Below the pieces are notes generated by a model. It had not been told where the DNA came from and ran no database searches. It worked only from the letters and a program-made list of their open reading frames with translations. Source: Sulfopaludibacter sp035606355 (GTDB lineage: Bacteria; Acidobacteriota; Terriglobia; Bryobacterales; Bryobacteraceae). From it: a stretch of DNA of 57,811 nt. Made by a program: the position numbers and the translations under genes. Each line of letters opens with the position of its first letter. The stretch's first letter is position 1. Positions 10,413-19,345 of the stretch are shown here, one piece after another. The DNA lies in contig DATNFO010000022.1 in the NCBI GenBank assembly GCA_035606355.1, positions 1 to 57,811 on the forward strand, in the 5' to 3' direction.

Positions 10413-11237
10413 ATGCCAATTCTGCAAGTGATCGTCCTGGCGGTCGTTCAGGGCCTCACCGAATTCCTGCCCATTTCCAGTACCGCTCACCTCTACCTCA
10501 CATCGTGGCTGCTGAACTGGCAGACCGAGGCGCTCTCCTTCGACATCATGCTGCACCTCGGCACGCTGCTCGCGATCTTCATCTACTTCTTCCGCGACTG
10601 GATACAGATCGTGGCGCAAGGGTTCGGCGCGCGCGTGAATTACGACGTCGAATTGAAACGGAACCCGATGGTGTTGTGGCTGCTCATCATCGCCACCATT
10701 CCCGTCGGCGTGCTCGGCGCCGTTTTTCATAAACAGGCAGAGGGCGCGTGGCGCACTCCCTGGGTGATGGGCGTGATGCTCATCGTTATCGGCGTGGTGA
10801 TGTGGCTTGCCGAGAACGCCGGCCGCAAGGTTCGCGACCTCAGCACGGTCAACGCGCTGGACGCCATCACCATCGGCATCTCACAGGCGCTGGCGATCGT
10901 TCCCGGTTGCTCGCGCAGCGGCATCACGATCTCTGCCGGCCTCTTCCGCGACCTGAATCGCGAGGCCGCCGCCCGTTTCTCCTTTCTCCTCTCCGCGCCG
11001 GCCATAGGGGGCGCCGCCGCCAAGACGCTTTGGGACATGCACAAGGCGCACGAACTCCACACGCTCGCCAACTCCAGTTTCGTGGTGGGAGTGCTGGTGA
11101 GCGCCGTTACCGGATGCGCGGTCATCGCGTGGTTCCTGCATTATTTGCGGCGCAGCACGCTTCGTCCGTTTGTGTACTACCGGATTATTTTTGGCATAAT
11201 AGTGCTTGCTCTGGCTTTCATCCGCCGGCCAGCGTGA
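10413..11237 (+). CDS. uppP: Undecaprenyl-diphosphatase UppP/BacA
   Basis: This integral membrane enzyme removes a phosphate from undecaprenyl diphosphate, recycling the lipid carrier for peptidoglycan and other cell-wall polymers, and its overexpression is known to give bacitracin resistance. The two signature loops are present: QGLTEFLPISSTAHL at residues 13-27 and PGCSRSGITISAGL in the middle. About eight hydrophobic segments and a length of 274 fit the family. Its stop overlaps the ftsK ATG by one base, so the two are probably co-translated. Confidence 0.95.
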   Translation: MPILQVIVLAVVQGLTEFLPISSTAHLYLTSWLLNWQTEALSFDIMLHLGTLLAIFIYFFRDWIQIVAQGFGARVNYDVELKRNPMVLWLLIIATIPVGVLGAVFHKQAEGAWRTPWVMGVMLIVIGVVMWLAENAGRKVRDLSTVNALDAITIGISQALAIVPGCSRSGITISAGLFRDLNREAAARFSFLLSAPAIGGAAAKTLWDMHKAHELHTLANSSFVVGVLVSAVTGCAVIAWFLHYLRRSTLRPFVYYRIIFGIIVLALAFIRRPA

Positions 11238-13675
11238 TGAAGCTCTTATCTCCGACTCAGCACAAGCGGCTGAATGAGGTCACCGGTTTTCTGCTCCTCT
11301 CGCTGGGGCTCGTGATCCTCTTGAGTCTGGTGTCCTACCACGCTCAGGATCCAAGCTGGGACACGGCGTCCAATTCGCGCCCTCTCAACCTCATCGGCTA
11401 CCCCGGCGCATTCTTCGCCGACCTTTTCTACCAGACCTTCGGCGCCGCCGCGTTCCTCTTTCCGCTGCTCTCGTTCCTGCTCGCCTGGAAGTGGATTCGT
11501 TCGGAGGAACTGCAGGCCGGCGCTGTGAAAATCCTGGGATCGCTGCTGCTGACGCTGAGCGCCTGCGCTGCGCTTTCGTTTCTGCCGCTGACTTTGTGGG
11601 GCGGCACGATCCGCCTCGGCGGCACGCTCGGGCTTTGGCTTGCGACCTATCTGGTCGATTCGCTGAACATCGCCGGCGCGCTGGTGGCCGCGCTTACCAC
11701 GGCGATCGTCTCTATCTATCTCGTATCGTCATTCACGGTGGCTAAGCTGGCGCACTGGTTCGCGCGCCCGATCGCATGGTTCCAGCGGCGCCGCGACGCG
11801 TTCGCGGCGTGGCGGGAGCGCGTGCATGAGCGCAGCGTGCAAAAGGCGGCGGAGCGAGATCGTCTCCGCAGGGAAAAAGCGGCAGCCCGCGCCGCGGAAC
11901 AGACCGCCAGGCGCAAGAAGAAGGAAAAGACCGTCGTGGCGCGGGAGCCTGAGGCGGAAGAGGCAGCCGCGGTATCCGCTCCGTCGGCCGCCGCCAGCCG
12001 CTCGGTGGCCGATCGCGCGCCATGGGTAGGTACGGTCGAGGAGCCTCCGCGGGAAGAGACCGAGTACGCGATGCTGGAAGAAATTCCCATCTGCCCGCTG
12101 GAAGATCAGCCCGCTCCCGTGCGCCAGGAGTTCAACGTTCCCGTTCCGCCGGTGAAGGCTCCGGTGGCCGCGGAACCTGCCCACCCCCTCAGCTATCGCC
12201 TTCCGCCCACAGACCTGCTCAACGAAGCCCCCGGCCGCAGCGCGTACGACGAGATGGAACTCAAGGAGACCGCGGCGCGCATCAAGAGCAAGTTCGAAGA
12301 ATTCAACGTGCTCGGGAACGTGGTGCAGATCAATCCCGGTCCGGTGGTGACCACGTTCGAATTCAAGCCGGAAGCCGGTATCAAGTACAGCCGCATCACG
12401 AACCTCACGGAGGATCTGTGCCTGGGCCTGCAGGCGGAATCCATCCTGATCGAGCGCATTCCCGGCAAACCGACGGTCGGCATCGAAGTACCCAACACGC
12501 GCCGGGAACTGATCGCCCTGCGCGCCATGCTGGAAAGCGACGAGTTCGGCCAATCCCATTCGCGCCTCACCATCCCGCTCGGAAAAGACATCAACGGCCG
12601 GATCAAAGTAGCGTCGCTCGAATCCATGCCGCACCTGCTGATCGCCGGTTCCACGGGTAGCGGCAAGAGCGTCATGATCAATTCGATGATCATGTCCATT
12701 ATGTTCAAAGCGACCCCGGAAGAGGTCCGCATGATTATGGTGGATCCCAAGCGCGTGGAACTCGGGATGTATGAAGGCATTCCGCACCTGCTGACGCCCG
12801 TGATCACGGATCCGAAGAAGGCCACCAACGCGCTGCGCAACGCCGTGCTCGAAATGGAGCGGCGCCTGCGCCTGCTGGCGGAATACGGCGTCCGCAACAT
12901 CGATCAGTTCAACAAAAAGATCCGGAAACAGCAGGAAGAGCCGCGCAGCCTCTTCGACGAGAAGGAAGACACTGCCGACGAAGTGAAGCCGCTGCCGTAC
13001 GTGCTGATTCTCATCGACGAGCTTGCGGACCTGATGATGCTCGAAGGACGCAACGTGGAAGAGAGCGTCACGCGGCTGGCGCAGATGGCGCGCGCCGTGG
13101 GCATGCATCTCGTGCTCGCCACTCAGCGCCCGAGCGTGGATGTCATCACCGGCCTGATTAAGGCGAACTTCCCCTCGCGGATCAGCTTCCGCGTGGCCAC
13201 GCGTGTGGATTCGCGTACGGTTCTGGACGTGATGGGCGCGGAACACCTGCTGGGCAAAGGTGACATGCTGTTCCTGCCGCCCGGAAGTTCACGCCTGACG
13301 CGCGTGCACGGCGCGTTTGTCACGGAAACCGAAATCAATCGCGTAGTCGATTTCTGGAAGGAACAGGCCGCACCGGAGTACGACCAGAGCTTCCTCATCG
13401 CGCCGCCCAACGAAGAAGAGGGCGCGGCGGAAGCGGAGACCGGCAGCGCGGACCAGGATCCCCAATACGAAGAGGCTGTACGCCTGGTCCTGCAAATGGG
13501 AAAGGCGTCCACCTCGACGTTGCAGCGTCACCTGCGGCTGGGATACGGCCGGGCTGCGCGCATCCTGGATATGATGCAGCGCGACGGCATTATCGGCCCC
13601 CCGGACGGCAGCAAACCGCGAGAGGTGCTGAAGCGTCCCGACTGGTTGCGTGAAGTAGAAGACACGCTCCGCTGA
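11237..13675 (+). CDS. ftsK: DNA translocase FtsK/SpoIIIE
   Basis: FtsK sits at the division septum and pumps chromosomal DNA so that sister chromosomes clear the closing septum. The 812-residue protein has four N-terminal membrane spans (about residues 20-170), a charged Arg/Lys/Glu/Ala-rich linker, and a RecA-like motor with Walker A GSTGSGKSVM near 470 and Walker B LILIDELADL near 592. A C-terminal winged-helix gamma domain (LRLGYGRAARILDMM) should read polar KOPS-type DNA motifs. The open frame extends to 10748 inside uppP, but ATG 11237 is the natural start. Confidence 0.94.
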   Translation: MKLLSPTQHKRLNEVTGFLLLSLGLVILLSLVSYHAQDPSWDTASNSRPLNLIGYPGAFFADLFYQTFGAAAFLFPLLSFLLAWKWIRSEELQAGAVKILGSLLLTLSACAALSFLPLTLWGGTIRLGGTLGLWLATYLVDSLNIAGALVAALTTAIVSIYLVSSFTVAKLAHWFARPIAWFQRRRDAFAAWRERVHERSVQKAAERDRLRREKAAARAAEQTARRKKKEKTVVAREPEAEEAAAVSAPSAAASRSVADRAPWVGTVEEPPREETEYAMLEEIPICPLEDQPAPVRQEFNVPVPPVKAPVAAEPAHPLSYRLPPTDLLNEAPGRSAYDEMELKETAARIKSKFEEFNVLGNVVQINPGPVVTTFEFKPEAGIKYSRITNLTEDLCLGLQAESILIERIPGKPTVGIEVPNTRRELIALRAMLESDEFGQSHSRLTIPLGKDINGRIKVASLESMPHLLIAGSTGSGKSVMINSMIMSIMFKATPEEVRMIMVDPKRVELGMYEGIPHLLTPVITDPKKATNALRNAVLEMERRLRLLAEYGVRNIDQFNKKIRKQQEEPRSLFDEKEDTADEVKPLPYVLILIDELADLMMLEGRNVEESVTRLAQMARAVGMHLVLATQRPSVDVITGLIKANFPSRISFRVATRVDSRTVLDVMGAEHLLGKGDMLFLPPGSSRLTRVHGAFVTETEINRVVDFWKEQAAPEYDQSFLIAPPNEEEGAAEAETGSADQDPQYEEAVRLVLQMGKASTSTLQRHLRLGYGRAARILDMMQRDGIIGPPDGSKPREVLKRPDWLREVEDTLR

Positions 13676-13731
13676 ACGGCCGCTCATTCCGGCAATCGGG
13701 TTGCAACATAAGCGCCCGAGGCAATTCGGGA

Positions 13732-14709
13732 ATGAGAACGGCTATCCTCTTTCTACTTGCATCCGGCGTAGCGGGCTCGGGATTTGCGCAGGACGTTGCT
13801 CCGGACCAGACCATACGTCCGGCGCAACAGAGCCAGACGCCACCGGCCACGCAAAAGCCCGCGACGCCGGCGGCCGGTCAGCAGACCACGCCCCCTTCCC
13901 AGAACGAAAGCAACCGCTCCGTGCTGGACGTCAAGCCTGGAGGAGAGGCGATTAAGAACAAGGACTTCTATGTGGACTCGGGTTACCTGCATCCTTTCCG
14001 GCGCATGCCGAAATACGTTCTCTTCGACCAGAAAAAAGTCTGGACGAGCCCCTTCCACACGGCGAAAAGCGATATCAAGTACTGGGTAATTTTTGGCGCG
14101 GCCACCGGCGGACTGATCGCCAGCGACAAATGGTTAGTGAAGCAGATGCCAAACACGAAGGCGCAGGTTACTCTGGGCAACGATACGAGTAACCTGGGAG
14201 CGGCGTACACGTTGATCCCGATCGGCGCCGGCTTCTACTTCCTCGGCACGGCCGAGCACAGTGAACATTTCCGCGAAACGGGCCTGCTGATGTTCGAGAC
14301 ACTGATCGACACCACGATCGTCGAGACCATCATCAAGAGCGCGACGGACCGCGCGCGTCCGCTGGAAGGCAATGGCAAGGGCGGCTTCTGGGAGAGCACC
14401 GGCGGACCCTGGAACGCCAGTTTTCCGAGCGGGCACGCCATCAACACGTTCGGCGTCGCGTCGATTTTCGTACACGAATATCCCCATAAGTGGTGGGTAA
14501 AGGTGCTGGCTTACGGCTATGCGGGTACGGTCGTGGGCGCGCGTTTGGCCGCCCGCCGTCACTTCCCCGGTGACGTGGTCGCAGGCGGAGCGATGGGTTG
14601 GTTCATCGGCGATTACGTCTACGCGCGCCGCCACAATCCCGAAATCGACAAGCGGGCGAATGTATTTCAAAAAGTTCTGGCGCACGTAAGCGTCGGCGGT
14701 ATGGAGTAA
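13732..14709 (+). CDS. Secreted PAP2-family phosphatase
   Basis: A type-2 phosphatidic acid phosphatase-like protein of 325 residues. It has a signal peptide (about residues 1-20, ending GFAQ), a Pro/Thr/Gln-rich linker and a C-terminal PAP2 core with all three catalytic motifs: KSATDRARP near 202, FPSGHA near 232, and the ARLAARRHFPGDV stretch holding the nucleophilic His and Asp. Such enzymes hydrolyse lipid or sugar phosphates at the membrane or in the periplasm. Following uppP and ftsK, a role in envelope lipid phosphate turnover is plausible, but the substrate is not readable. Confidence 0.85.
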   Translation: MRTAILFLLASGVAGSGFAQDVAPDQTIRPAQQSQTPPATQKPATPAAGQQTTPPSQNESNRSVLDVKPGGEAIKNKDFYVDSGYLHPFRRMPKYVLFDQKKVWTSPFHTAKSDIKYWVIFGAATGGLIASDKWLVKQMPNTKAQVTLGNDTSNLGAAYTLIPIGAGFYFLGTAEHSEHFRETGLLMFETLIDTTIVETIIKSATDRARPLEGNGKGGFWESTGGPWNASFPSGHAINTFGVASIFVHEYPHKWWVKVLAYGYAGTVVGARLAARRHFPGDVVAGGAMGWFIGDYVYARRHNPEIDKRANVFQKVLAHVSVGGME

Positions 14710-14715
14710 GGGCCT

Positions 14716-14745
14716 GTAGCGACCGGTCCTCCAGACCGGTTGCAG
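14716..14745. repeat. Dispersed ACCGGTCT palindrome, copy 2
   Basis: This is the reverse complement of the element at 4379-4406 with one extra base in the centre; its core reads GACCGGTCCTCCAGACCGGT. It begins six bases after the PAP2 stop, between the convergent PAP2 and GH115 genes, where a bidirectional transcription stop would be useful. There is no T-tract, so a classic intrinsic terminator is not supported. Confidence 0.7.
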
Positions 14746-14777
14746 TCGCGCTCCGCACGTGGCAACAGGAATCCTCC

Positions 14778-16832
14778 TCAGCGGCGGAAAGCCATTGGCG
14801 CCGCAGGACGCTCATCACGGCCGTTACTTCCAATGAACGCACGGAGCTGATTGTAGGCGCGGTGCGGATTATTCGCGCTGCGCGCGGACCGAATCCACGA
14901 CTCGCCATACCAGCGGTCGAACGGCGGATACTCGCCGCGCGCGAAGACTGTCTCCAGATTCTCCAGGTATCCGCGAGCTTCGAAGACGGCCTGCCACATC
15001 TGCTGGGGAGCCGGTGCGCGCAGGGCATCGGCGAGCTTCAATGCTGCGTGCGTTTGCGCGTGGGCGATGCGTATGCCGAGTCCGGCGTCCGTTGCGAAGA
15101 ACTGAGCTTCCGCCAGCGGCATGGCGCGCTCCGCCTTCTCCTCCGACGCCAGGGCATCGTCGAGCGCCTTGGCACGGGTCTCGAGTTGCGCGATTGTTTC
15201 CGCCGGAAACGCCGCTTCTTTTCCGGCGACTTTCCGGTACAGAGCGTCAATCAGTTGCTGGATGTTGTTGATCGCGTTCCACATCGTGTCCGGCTTATCG
15301 AGCAGCGTGAAGTACTTGTTATACGCGGTCACGGCGGCAGGGGCGTTCGCGCCGAAATACTCGCGCGACCACCAGTCCACGAATCGCGACGCCGCATTCG
15401 GCGAACTATAAATGGCCGGAGCGTTGTAACAGATGTCGGCGAGCATGCGGCCTCCCTGGACGTAATCCCGCACTTCGGACATGTTCACCAGCATGTACTC
15501 GGTGGCGCCGCTCTTGACGATCTTTTCGAATTCCTCGGCCACCAGCGCCGGGGTCTCCGTGTGCGTGGTCTGTTTGCTGAGATTGCCGCCGAGATACGCG
15601 AGGTGGTAGTACACGCCGTGCTTCCACTTGCCCAGCGACTGCGGCAGCGCGCGCATGTGGCCGTCATTATCGTCGGGCCACACGATGATCACGTCTTCGG
15701 GCAGGTCGAAGGCCGCGGAATTGCGCTGATACTCGGGCAACATCTCGCTGTACATGGTGAAGTGGAACAGCGGCGTTTTCGCCAGTTCCCGGCCCATTTT
15801 TACCTGCTCGCCGATAACTTCCCGGAATGTCGCGGCGCGCTGCTCCGGTTTGGTGCCCGGGGGAAACGTGAACGGCCGGTCCGTGGTGCCGCGCATTCCC
15901 ACCGGCCAGATGGCGTCGAGGTTTTTGTTCTCCTCGAGGCCGCCGCGCCAGAACTTCAGCATGCCCTCCCGATTGGTGAACCAGTTGTAATCGGGCTTCA
16001 CGCCGCGCTCCGCCGCCAGGTTATAGACGGTAAGTCCAAACGGGTTGGAGAGCAGAATGTCGTAATGGTGGCTCGTGTAGTACAGTCCCCAATCGCTCGC
16101 CAACTTTTGCACTTCGTAGCGGCGATGCACGCGCGTGTAGGGCGCCACCATGTTCATGCGCAGACGCAGCGCCGTCTCAAAAAAGCGCTTGTACCATTCG
16201 AGCGGTACGTCGCCTGTCTGGAGTGGATAGCCGTTGGCGTCGAACGGCCGCGGCAGCAAATCCTCGTCGTCGTGGAAAAAGCCGCGATACCGGAACGTTG
16301 GGGGCGCCTGCGAGAAATCCGTGCGCTTGAGGATCAGCGGGTCGTGGTGCACAGGCTGGTATCCCGTCCAGATATAGATGGGGTCGATGCCGAGTCGCTC
16401 GCTGAGAGTGTACGCTGCGAACGCGGTGCCGCGCGGGTTGGAACCGACCAGCCAGGCATCGCGGCCGGCCGTCAGGATGCGATAGCTCTCCCACTGGCCT
16501 TGCAGCGCCGCGGCTCCGGCGGCAGCGGGAATCCCGGGATGACCGACCGTGACCAGATGAATCGCCGGACCGTTTGCCGTTGTGAGGATCTCGGGTTTGT
16601 GCCCGCTGATCTTTGCGATATCGCCGGCCAGAAACACGGCCGCCTGTTGAACGTTCGCCGGCTCATCGGCGGCAACCACGATCGGCACGGCGCCGTCCGG
16701 CGAAGCCAGCGTCACCGCGCCCGCGCCGGATGCAGTCTCCACCCATGACCCTCGAACGGGAGCGGTCCACGGTGCTGTCTGAGCCGAAAGAATCCAACTA
16801 CCGGCGGCGAGAATTGAGATTAGTTTGAGCAT
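14778..16832 (-). CDS. Glycoside hydrolase family 115-like secreted enzyme
   Basis: A 684-residue secreted protein whose layout matches GH115, a family known for removing glucuronic acid from xylan. The signal peptide covers about residues 1-17. The N-terminal segment has the small-domain pattern ending GQWESYRI and GSNPRGTAFAAYTLSERLG, followed by the catalytic-barrel landmarks PPTFRYRGFFHDDED, WPVGMRG and IIVWPDDNDG. The usual C-terminal beta domain appears absent, as the protein is shorter than typical 800-1000 residue members. It fits a plant-polymer-degrading soil bacterium. Activity is inferred only from family resemblance. Confidence 0.75.
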   Translation of the reverse strand: MLKLISILAAGSWILSAQTAPWTAPVRGSWVETASGAGAVTLASPDGAVPIVVAADEPANVQQAAVFLAGDIAKISGHKPEILTTANGPAIHLVTVGHPGIPAAAGAAALQGQWESYRILTAGRDAWLVGSNPRGTAFAAYTLSERLGIDPIYIWTGYQPVHHDPLILKRTDFSQAPPTFRYRGFFHDDEDLLPRPFDANGYPLQTGDVPLEWYKRFFETALRLRMNMVAPYTRVHRRYEVQKLASDWGLYYTSHHYDILLSNPFGLTVYNLAAERGVKPDYNWFTNREGMLKFWRGGLEENKNLDAIWPVGMRGTTDRPFTFPPGTKPEQRAATFREVIGEQVKMGRELAKTPLFHFTMYSEMLPEYQRNSAAFDLPEDVIIVWPDDNDGHMRALPQSLGKWKHGVYYHLAYLGGNLSKQTTHTETPALVAEEFEKIVKSGATEYMLVNMSEVRDYVQGGRMLADICYNAPAIYSSPNAASRFVDWWSREYFGANAPAAVTAYNKYFTLLDKPDTMWNAINNIQQLIDALYRKVAGKEAAFPAETIAQLETRAKALDDALASEEKAERAMPLAEAQFFATDAGLGIRIAHAQTHAALKLADALRAPAPQQMWQAVFEARGYLENLETVFARGEYPPFDRWYGESWIRSARSANNPHRAYNQLRAFIGSNGRDERPAAPMAFRR

Positions 16833-16848
16833 AGAACTAATCCCGTGA

Positions 16849-17256
16849 TTGTATCCTAGGAACAGGCCACTGATACAAACGAGATCCGTTCACAGCCCCG
16901 CCGAACCATCAGACGGCCTGCGCGTTCTGGTCTCCCGCTTCCGGGGTCACGGACTGCCAAAGAGCTGCTGCGATGTCTGGATGCCGAATCTCGGGCCGAG
17001 CGAAGAGCTTCTCCGCAGTGTCCTGGACGGCAAGGTGTCATGGCGCGATTTCGAGAAGCGCTATCCCACCGAGTTACTCGAAGAAGCGCCGGTGGACCGG
17101 CACAATCGCACCATCAAGAATCACGGCCAGAAATTCACGCTGCGGCTGTTGCAGGCGCTCGCCGAGCAGGGCACGGTGACGCTCATGTGCCAATGTCCGG
17201 AAGACGCCGAACAGTGCCACCGCTACACACTGGCCAAGATGGTTGAGAAAGCCTAA
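16849..17256 (+). CDS. DUF488 family protein
   Basis: A small protein (about 128-135 residues) of the DUF488 family, function unknown. The family pattern is visible: IQTRSVHSPAEPSDGLRVLV near the N-terminus, LGPSEELL, FEKRYPTEL and a C-terminal CQCPEDAEQCHRYTLA with three cysteines and a histidine. No ATG precedes the conserved region. TTG 16849, or CTG 16870 with AGGA upstream, are the only candidates, so the start is uncertain. It is transcribed divergently from the GH115 gene with almost no spacer. Confidence 0.7.
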   Translation: MYPRNRPLIQTRSVHSPAEPSDGLRVLVSRFRGHGLPKSCCDVWMPNLGPSEELLRSVLDGKVSWRDFEKRYPTELLEEAPVDRHNRTIKNHGQKFTLRLLQALAEQGTVTLMCQCPEDAEQCHRYTLAKMVEKA

Positions 17257-17275
17257 AGTTCTCCCGTCGGCGCGG

Positions 17276-19330
17276 TTAATGCTTTACCGGCACGCGGAAC
17301 CCTCGTTCCACCGTGTCGTTCGGGTCCGTCGAAACCGGACTGTCGCGCCATAACCATCGCATCATCTCCGGGAGCACCACGCTCAGATATTTCTGGCCGT
17401 GCAGGTTCATGCTCCACGAGTAATTCACCTCGTAACCCTTCTGGGTGAGCGCCTTCATTAGCCGCACATTCTGGTAGAACCAGTCCATCTTGTCGTCGTA
17501 GCGCCCGCCGCGGCCCTGCCACCGATTGTCATTGCGACCGTCCACCATAAAGATGCGGATCGGCTTCTTCTCGGCCGCCAGCACTTTCTCGGGATATACG
17601 TATCCGCCGCGCAAATTCACGAAGCTGCCCACGTTGCTCAGCACCTTATGAAACTCGTTCGGCCGCTCCCACGCCACGGTGAACGCCGCGATCGCACCGC
17701 TGCTCGATCCGCCGATGCCGTGCTGATCCGGATCTTTCGAAATGTTGTACTGCTTGTACAACTCCGGCATCAGTTCCTCGGTCACCACGCGCGCGTACTT
17801 ATCGTCGAGGCTGTTGTACTCCGCCGGGCGGTTCGTAAACTGGTCGCCCCAGCCGCGCTGTGGATCGGGCTCCGGCTGGTCCGGACGCCGCCCCGGATTG
17901 ATGAACACTCCGATCATCACGGGAATCTCATGCCGGAAAATCAGGTTGTCCATCACGTTCTGCGCGCGCATATCGCCGTTCTCGTCCTTGAATGCCTGGC
18001 CATCCTGAAAGATCATCAGGCTCGCGGGAACCGCGGAATTGTACTGCGCCGGCACATATACCCAGTACGTGTGCTGCGTCCCGGGATAGACATTGCTCGG
18101 CAGCACGAACGGTCCGCGAATCTCACCCTTCGGCACGCCGGCATGGGGCAGCGCATCCGGACTGAGATGGAACTGCGAATTCGGGTCCGCCGTTTGCATC
18201 ACGCCCTGCGCCGCCGCTTGGTTGAAGGCGATTCGCACATCGGTATTGTCGGGGTTGCCCTTGTTGTCGCGCTGCATCATCAAAACGCGGATGAGCCCTT
18301 GCGCCGGGTCGGCCCACGATTGCGTGCTGAATGCGCCGCCGTGGCCGAAAGAGCCCGGACTCAGCACCTGATTCCCTTCCATTTTCGACGGATCCTCCAC
18401 CACGGCGAAGCCGAGCCCCCACGGCATGCCGGGTCGCGCCGCCAGATCGCCCGTCTGCTTGCGCGTCATCTCCGCAACCGTCTCCGGCGTCAGAATCTTC
18501 GCCCGCATCAGCGTGCCGCGATTCAACATCATCTGGTAAAACCGCGCCACATCTTCAGCGGTTGAAAACAGGCCCGCTCCCCCGAGCGGCGGCCGCGAGC
18601 GATCCGTGGGCGCGGTGCCGTACAGATACGGAATCGAGGTGCGCTCCAGTTTCGATGCCTGCGGATTCCACCGGTAGCTGAGCGCGTACCGCTCCTCATC
18701 GGCGGGGGCGATCCAGAACGTGGTGTTCTTCATGCCGAGCGGAGTGAACACCCGCTTCTGTAAGAATTCGTCGAACGGCATGCCGGATACCACTTCCACC
18801 ACACGGCCCAATACGTCAAACCCAGCCGTCGAATAGCTCCAGCGCGCGCCCGGTTGAAACAGCAGAGGCTGCGCCGCGATTTTGCGGCTGGTTTCGGCGA
18901 GCGTCCAATGCCCGTCGCGCTGCATCATTTCGCCGACCCCGCTCGTGTGGGTCAGCAGATGGCGCAGCGTGACCGCGCCGTGCGAACCGCCGAACTCGGG
19001 CAGGTACTTCGCGACGCGGTCGTCGAACTTCAGCTTGCCGTCGTCCACCAGAATGCCTACGGCGACCGCTGTGACCGGTTTCGACATCGATGCGATCCAG
19101 AAGAGATCGTCGGTGCGCATCGGCCGGTCCTTATCGAGAGCGGTTTTTCCCACGGCCGTGAGATGCAGCACGCGATCTTTACTCGCGATCAGAGTGACGA
19201 TGCCGCTGGCCTCGCCGCGATCCACGAACTGCTGCATGCGCGGAGCGACGGCGGCAAACGGATCGGGCGGCGGCTGCTGTGCCAACAGCAGGGTAGGGAA
19301 GAAGCAAACGGGCAACTGACGAAGTCGCAT
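17276..19330 (-). CDS. Serine hydrolase (beta-lactamase class C fold) fused to esterase domain
   Basis: A 684-residue two-enzyme fusion. After a signal peptide (residues 1-18) comes a class C beta-lactamase/DD-peptidase-like domain (about 25-375) with the catalytic S81-x-x-K84 motif (SMSK) and Y166 in YST where many relatives have YSN. After a short linker, residues 395-670 form an enterochelin-esterase-like alpha/beta hydrolase with the nucleophile elbow GIGGSSSGA near 541 and a late histidine in NLHGQKY. Both halves keep their catalytic residues. The substrate is unknown. The gene is complete. Confidence 0.8.
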   Translation of the reverse strand: MRLRQLPVCFFPTLLLAQQPPPDPFAAVAPRMQQFVDRGEASGIVTLIASKDRVLHLTAVGKTALDKDRPMRTDDLFWIASMSKPVTAVAVGILVDDGKLKFDDRVAKYLPEFGGSHGAVTLRHLLTHTSGVGEMMQRDGHWTLAETSRKIAAQPLLFQPGARWSYSTAGFDVLGRVVEVVSGMPFDEFLQKRVFTPLGMKNTTFWIAPADEERYALSYRWNPQASKLERTSIPYLYGTAPTDRSRPPLGGAGLFSTAEDVARFYQMMLNRGTLMRAKILTPETVAEMTRKQTGDLAARPGMPWGLGFAVVEDPSKMEGNQVLSPGSFGHGGAFSTQSWADPAQGLIRVLMMQRDNKGNPDNTDVRIAFNQAAAQGVMQTADPNSQFHLSPDALPHAGVPKGEIRGPFVLPSNVYPGTQHTYWVYVPAQYNSAVPASLMIFQDGQAFKDENGDMRAQNVMDNLIFRHEIPVMIGVFINPGRRPDQPEPDPQRGWGDQFTNRPAEYNSLDDKYARVVTEELMPELYKQYNISKDPDQHGIGGSSSGAIAAFTVAWERPNEFHKVLSNVGSFVNLRGGYVYPEKVLAAEKKPIRIFMVDGRNDNRWQGRGGRYDDKMDWFYQNVRLMKALTQKGYEVNYSWSMNLHGQKYLSVVLPEMMRWLWRDSPVSTDPNDTVERGFRVPVKH

Positions 19331-19345
19331 GCAGACATTTTACTG

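Noticed and set aside
10748..11236. N-terminal extension of ftsK from 10748
   Set aside because: This is the uppP gene read in another frame; ATG 11237 overlaps the uppP stop and starts a normal FtsK N-terminus.
11729..13246. 505-residue minus-strand frame opposite ftsK
   Set aside because: Antisense shadow of ftsK, rich in His and Arg, with no recognisable domain.
14716..14745. Rho-independent terminator between PAP2 and GH115 genes
   Set aside because: The palindrome is there but no T-run follows on either strand, and the same element occurs elsewhere as a dispersed repeat.
14598..16748. 716-residue plus-strand frame opposite the GH115-like gene
   Set aside because: Shadow frame; the minus-strand reading has a signal peptide and GH115 landmarks.
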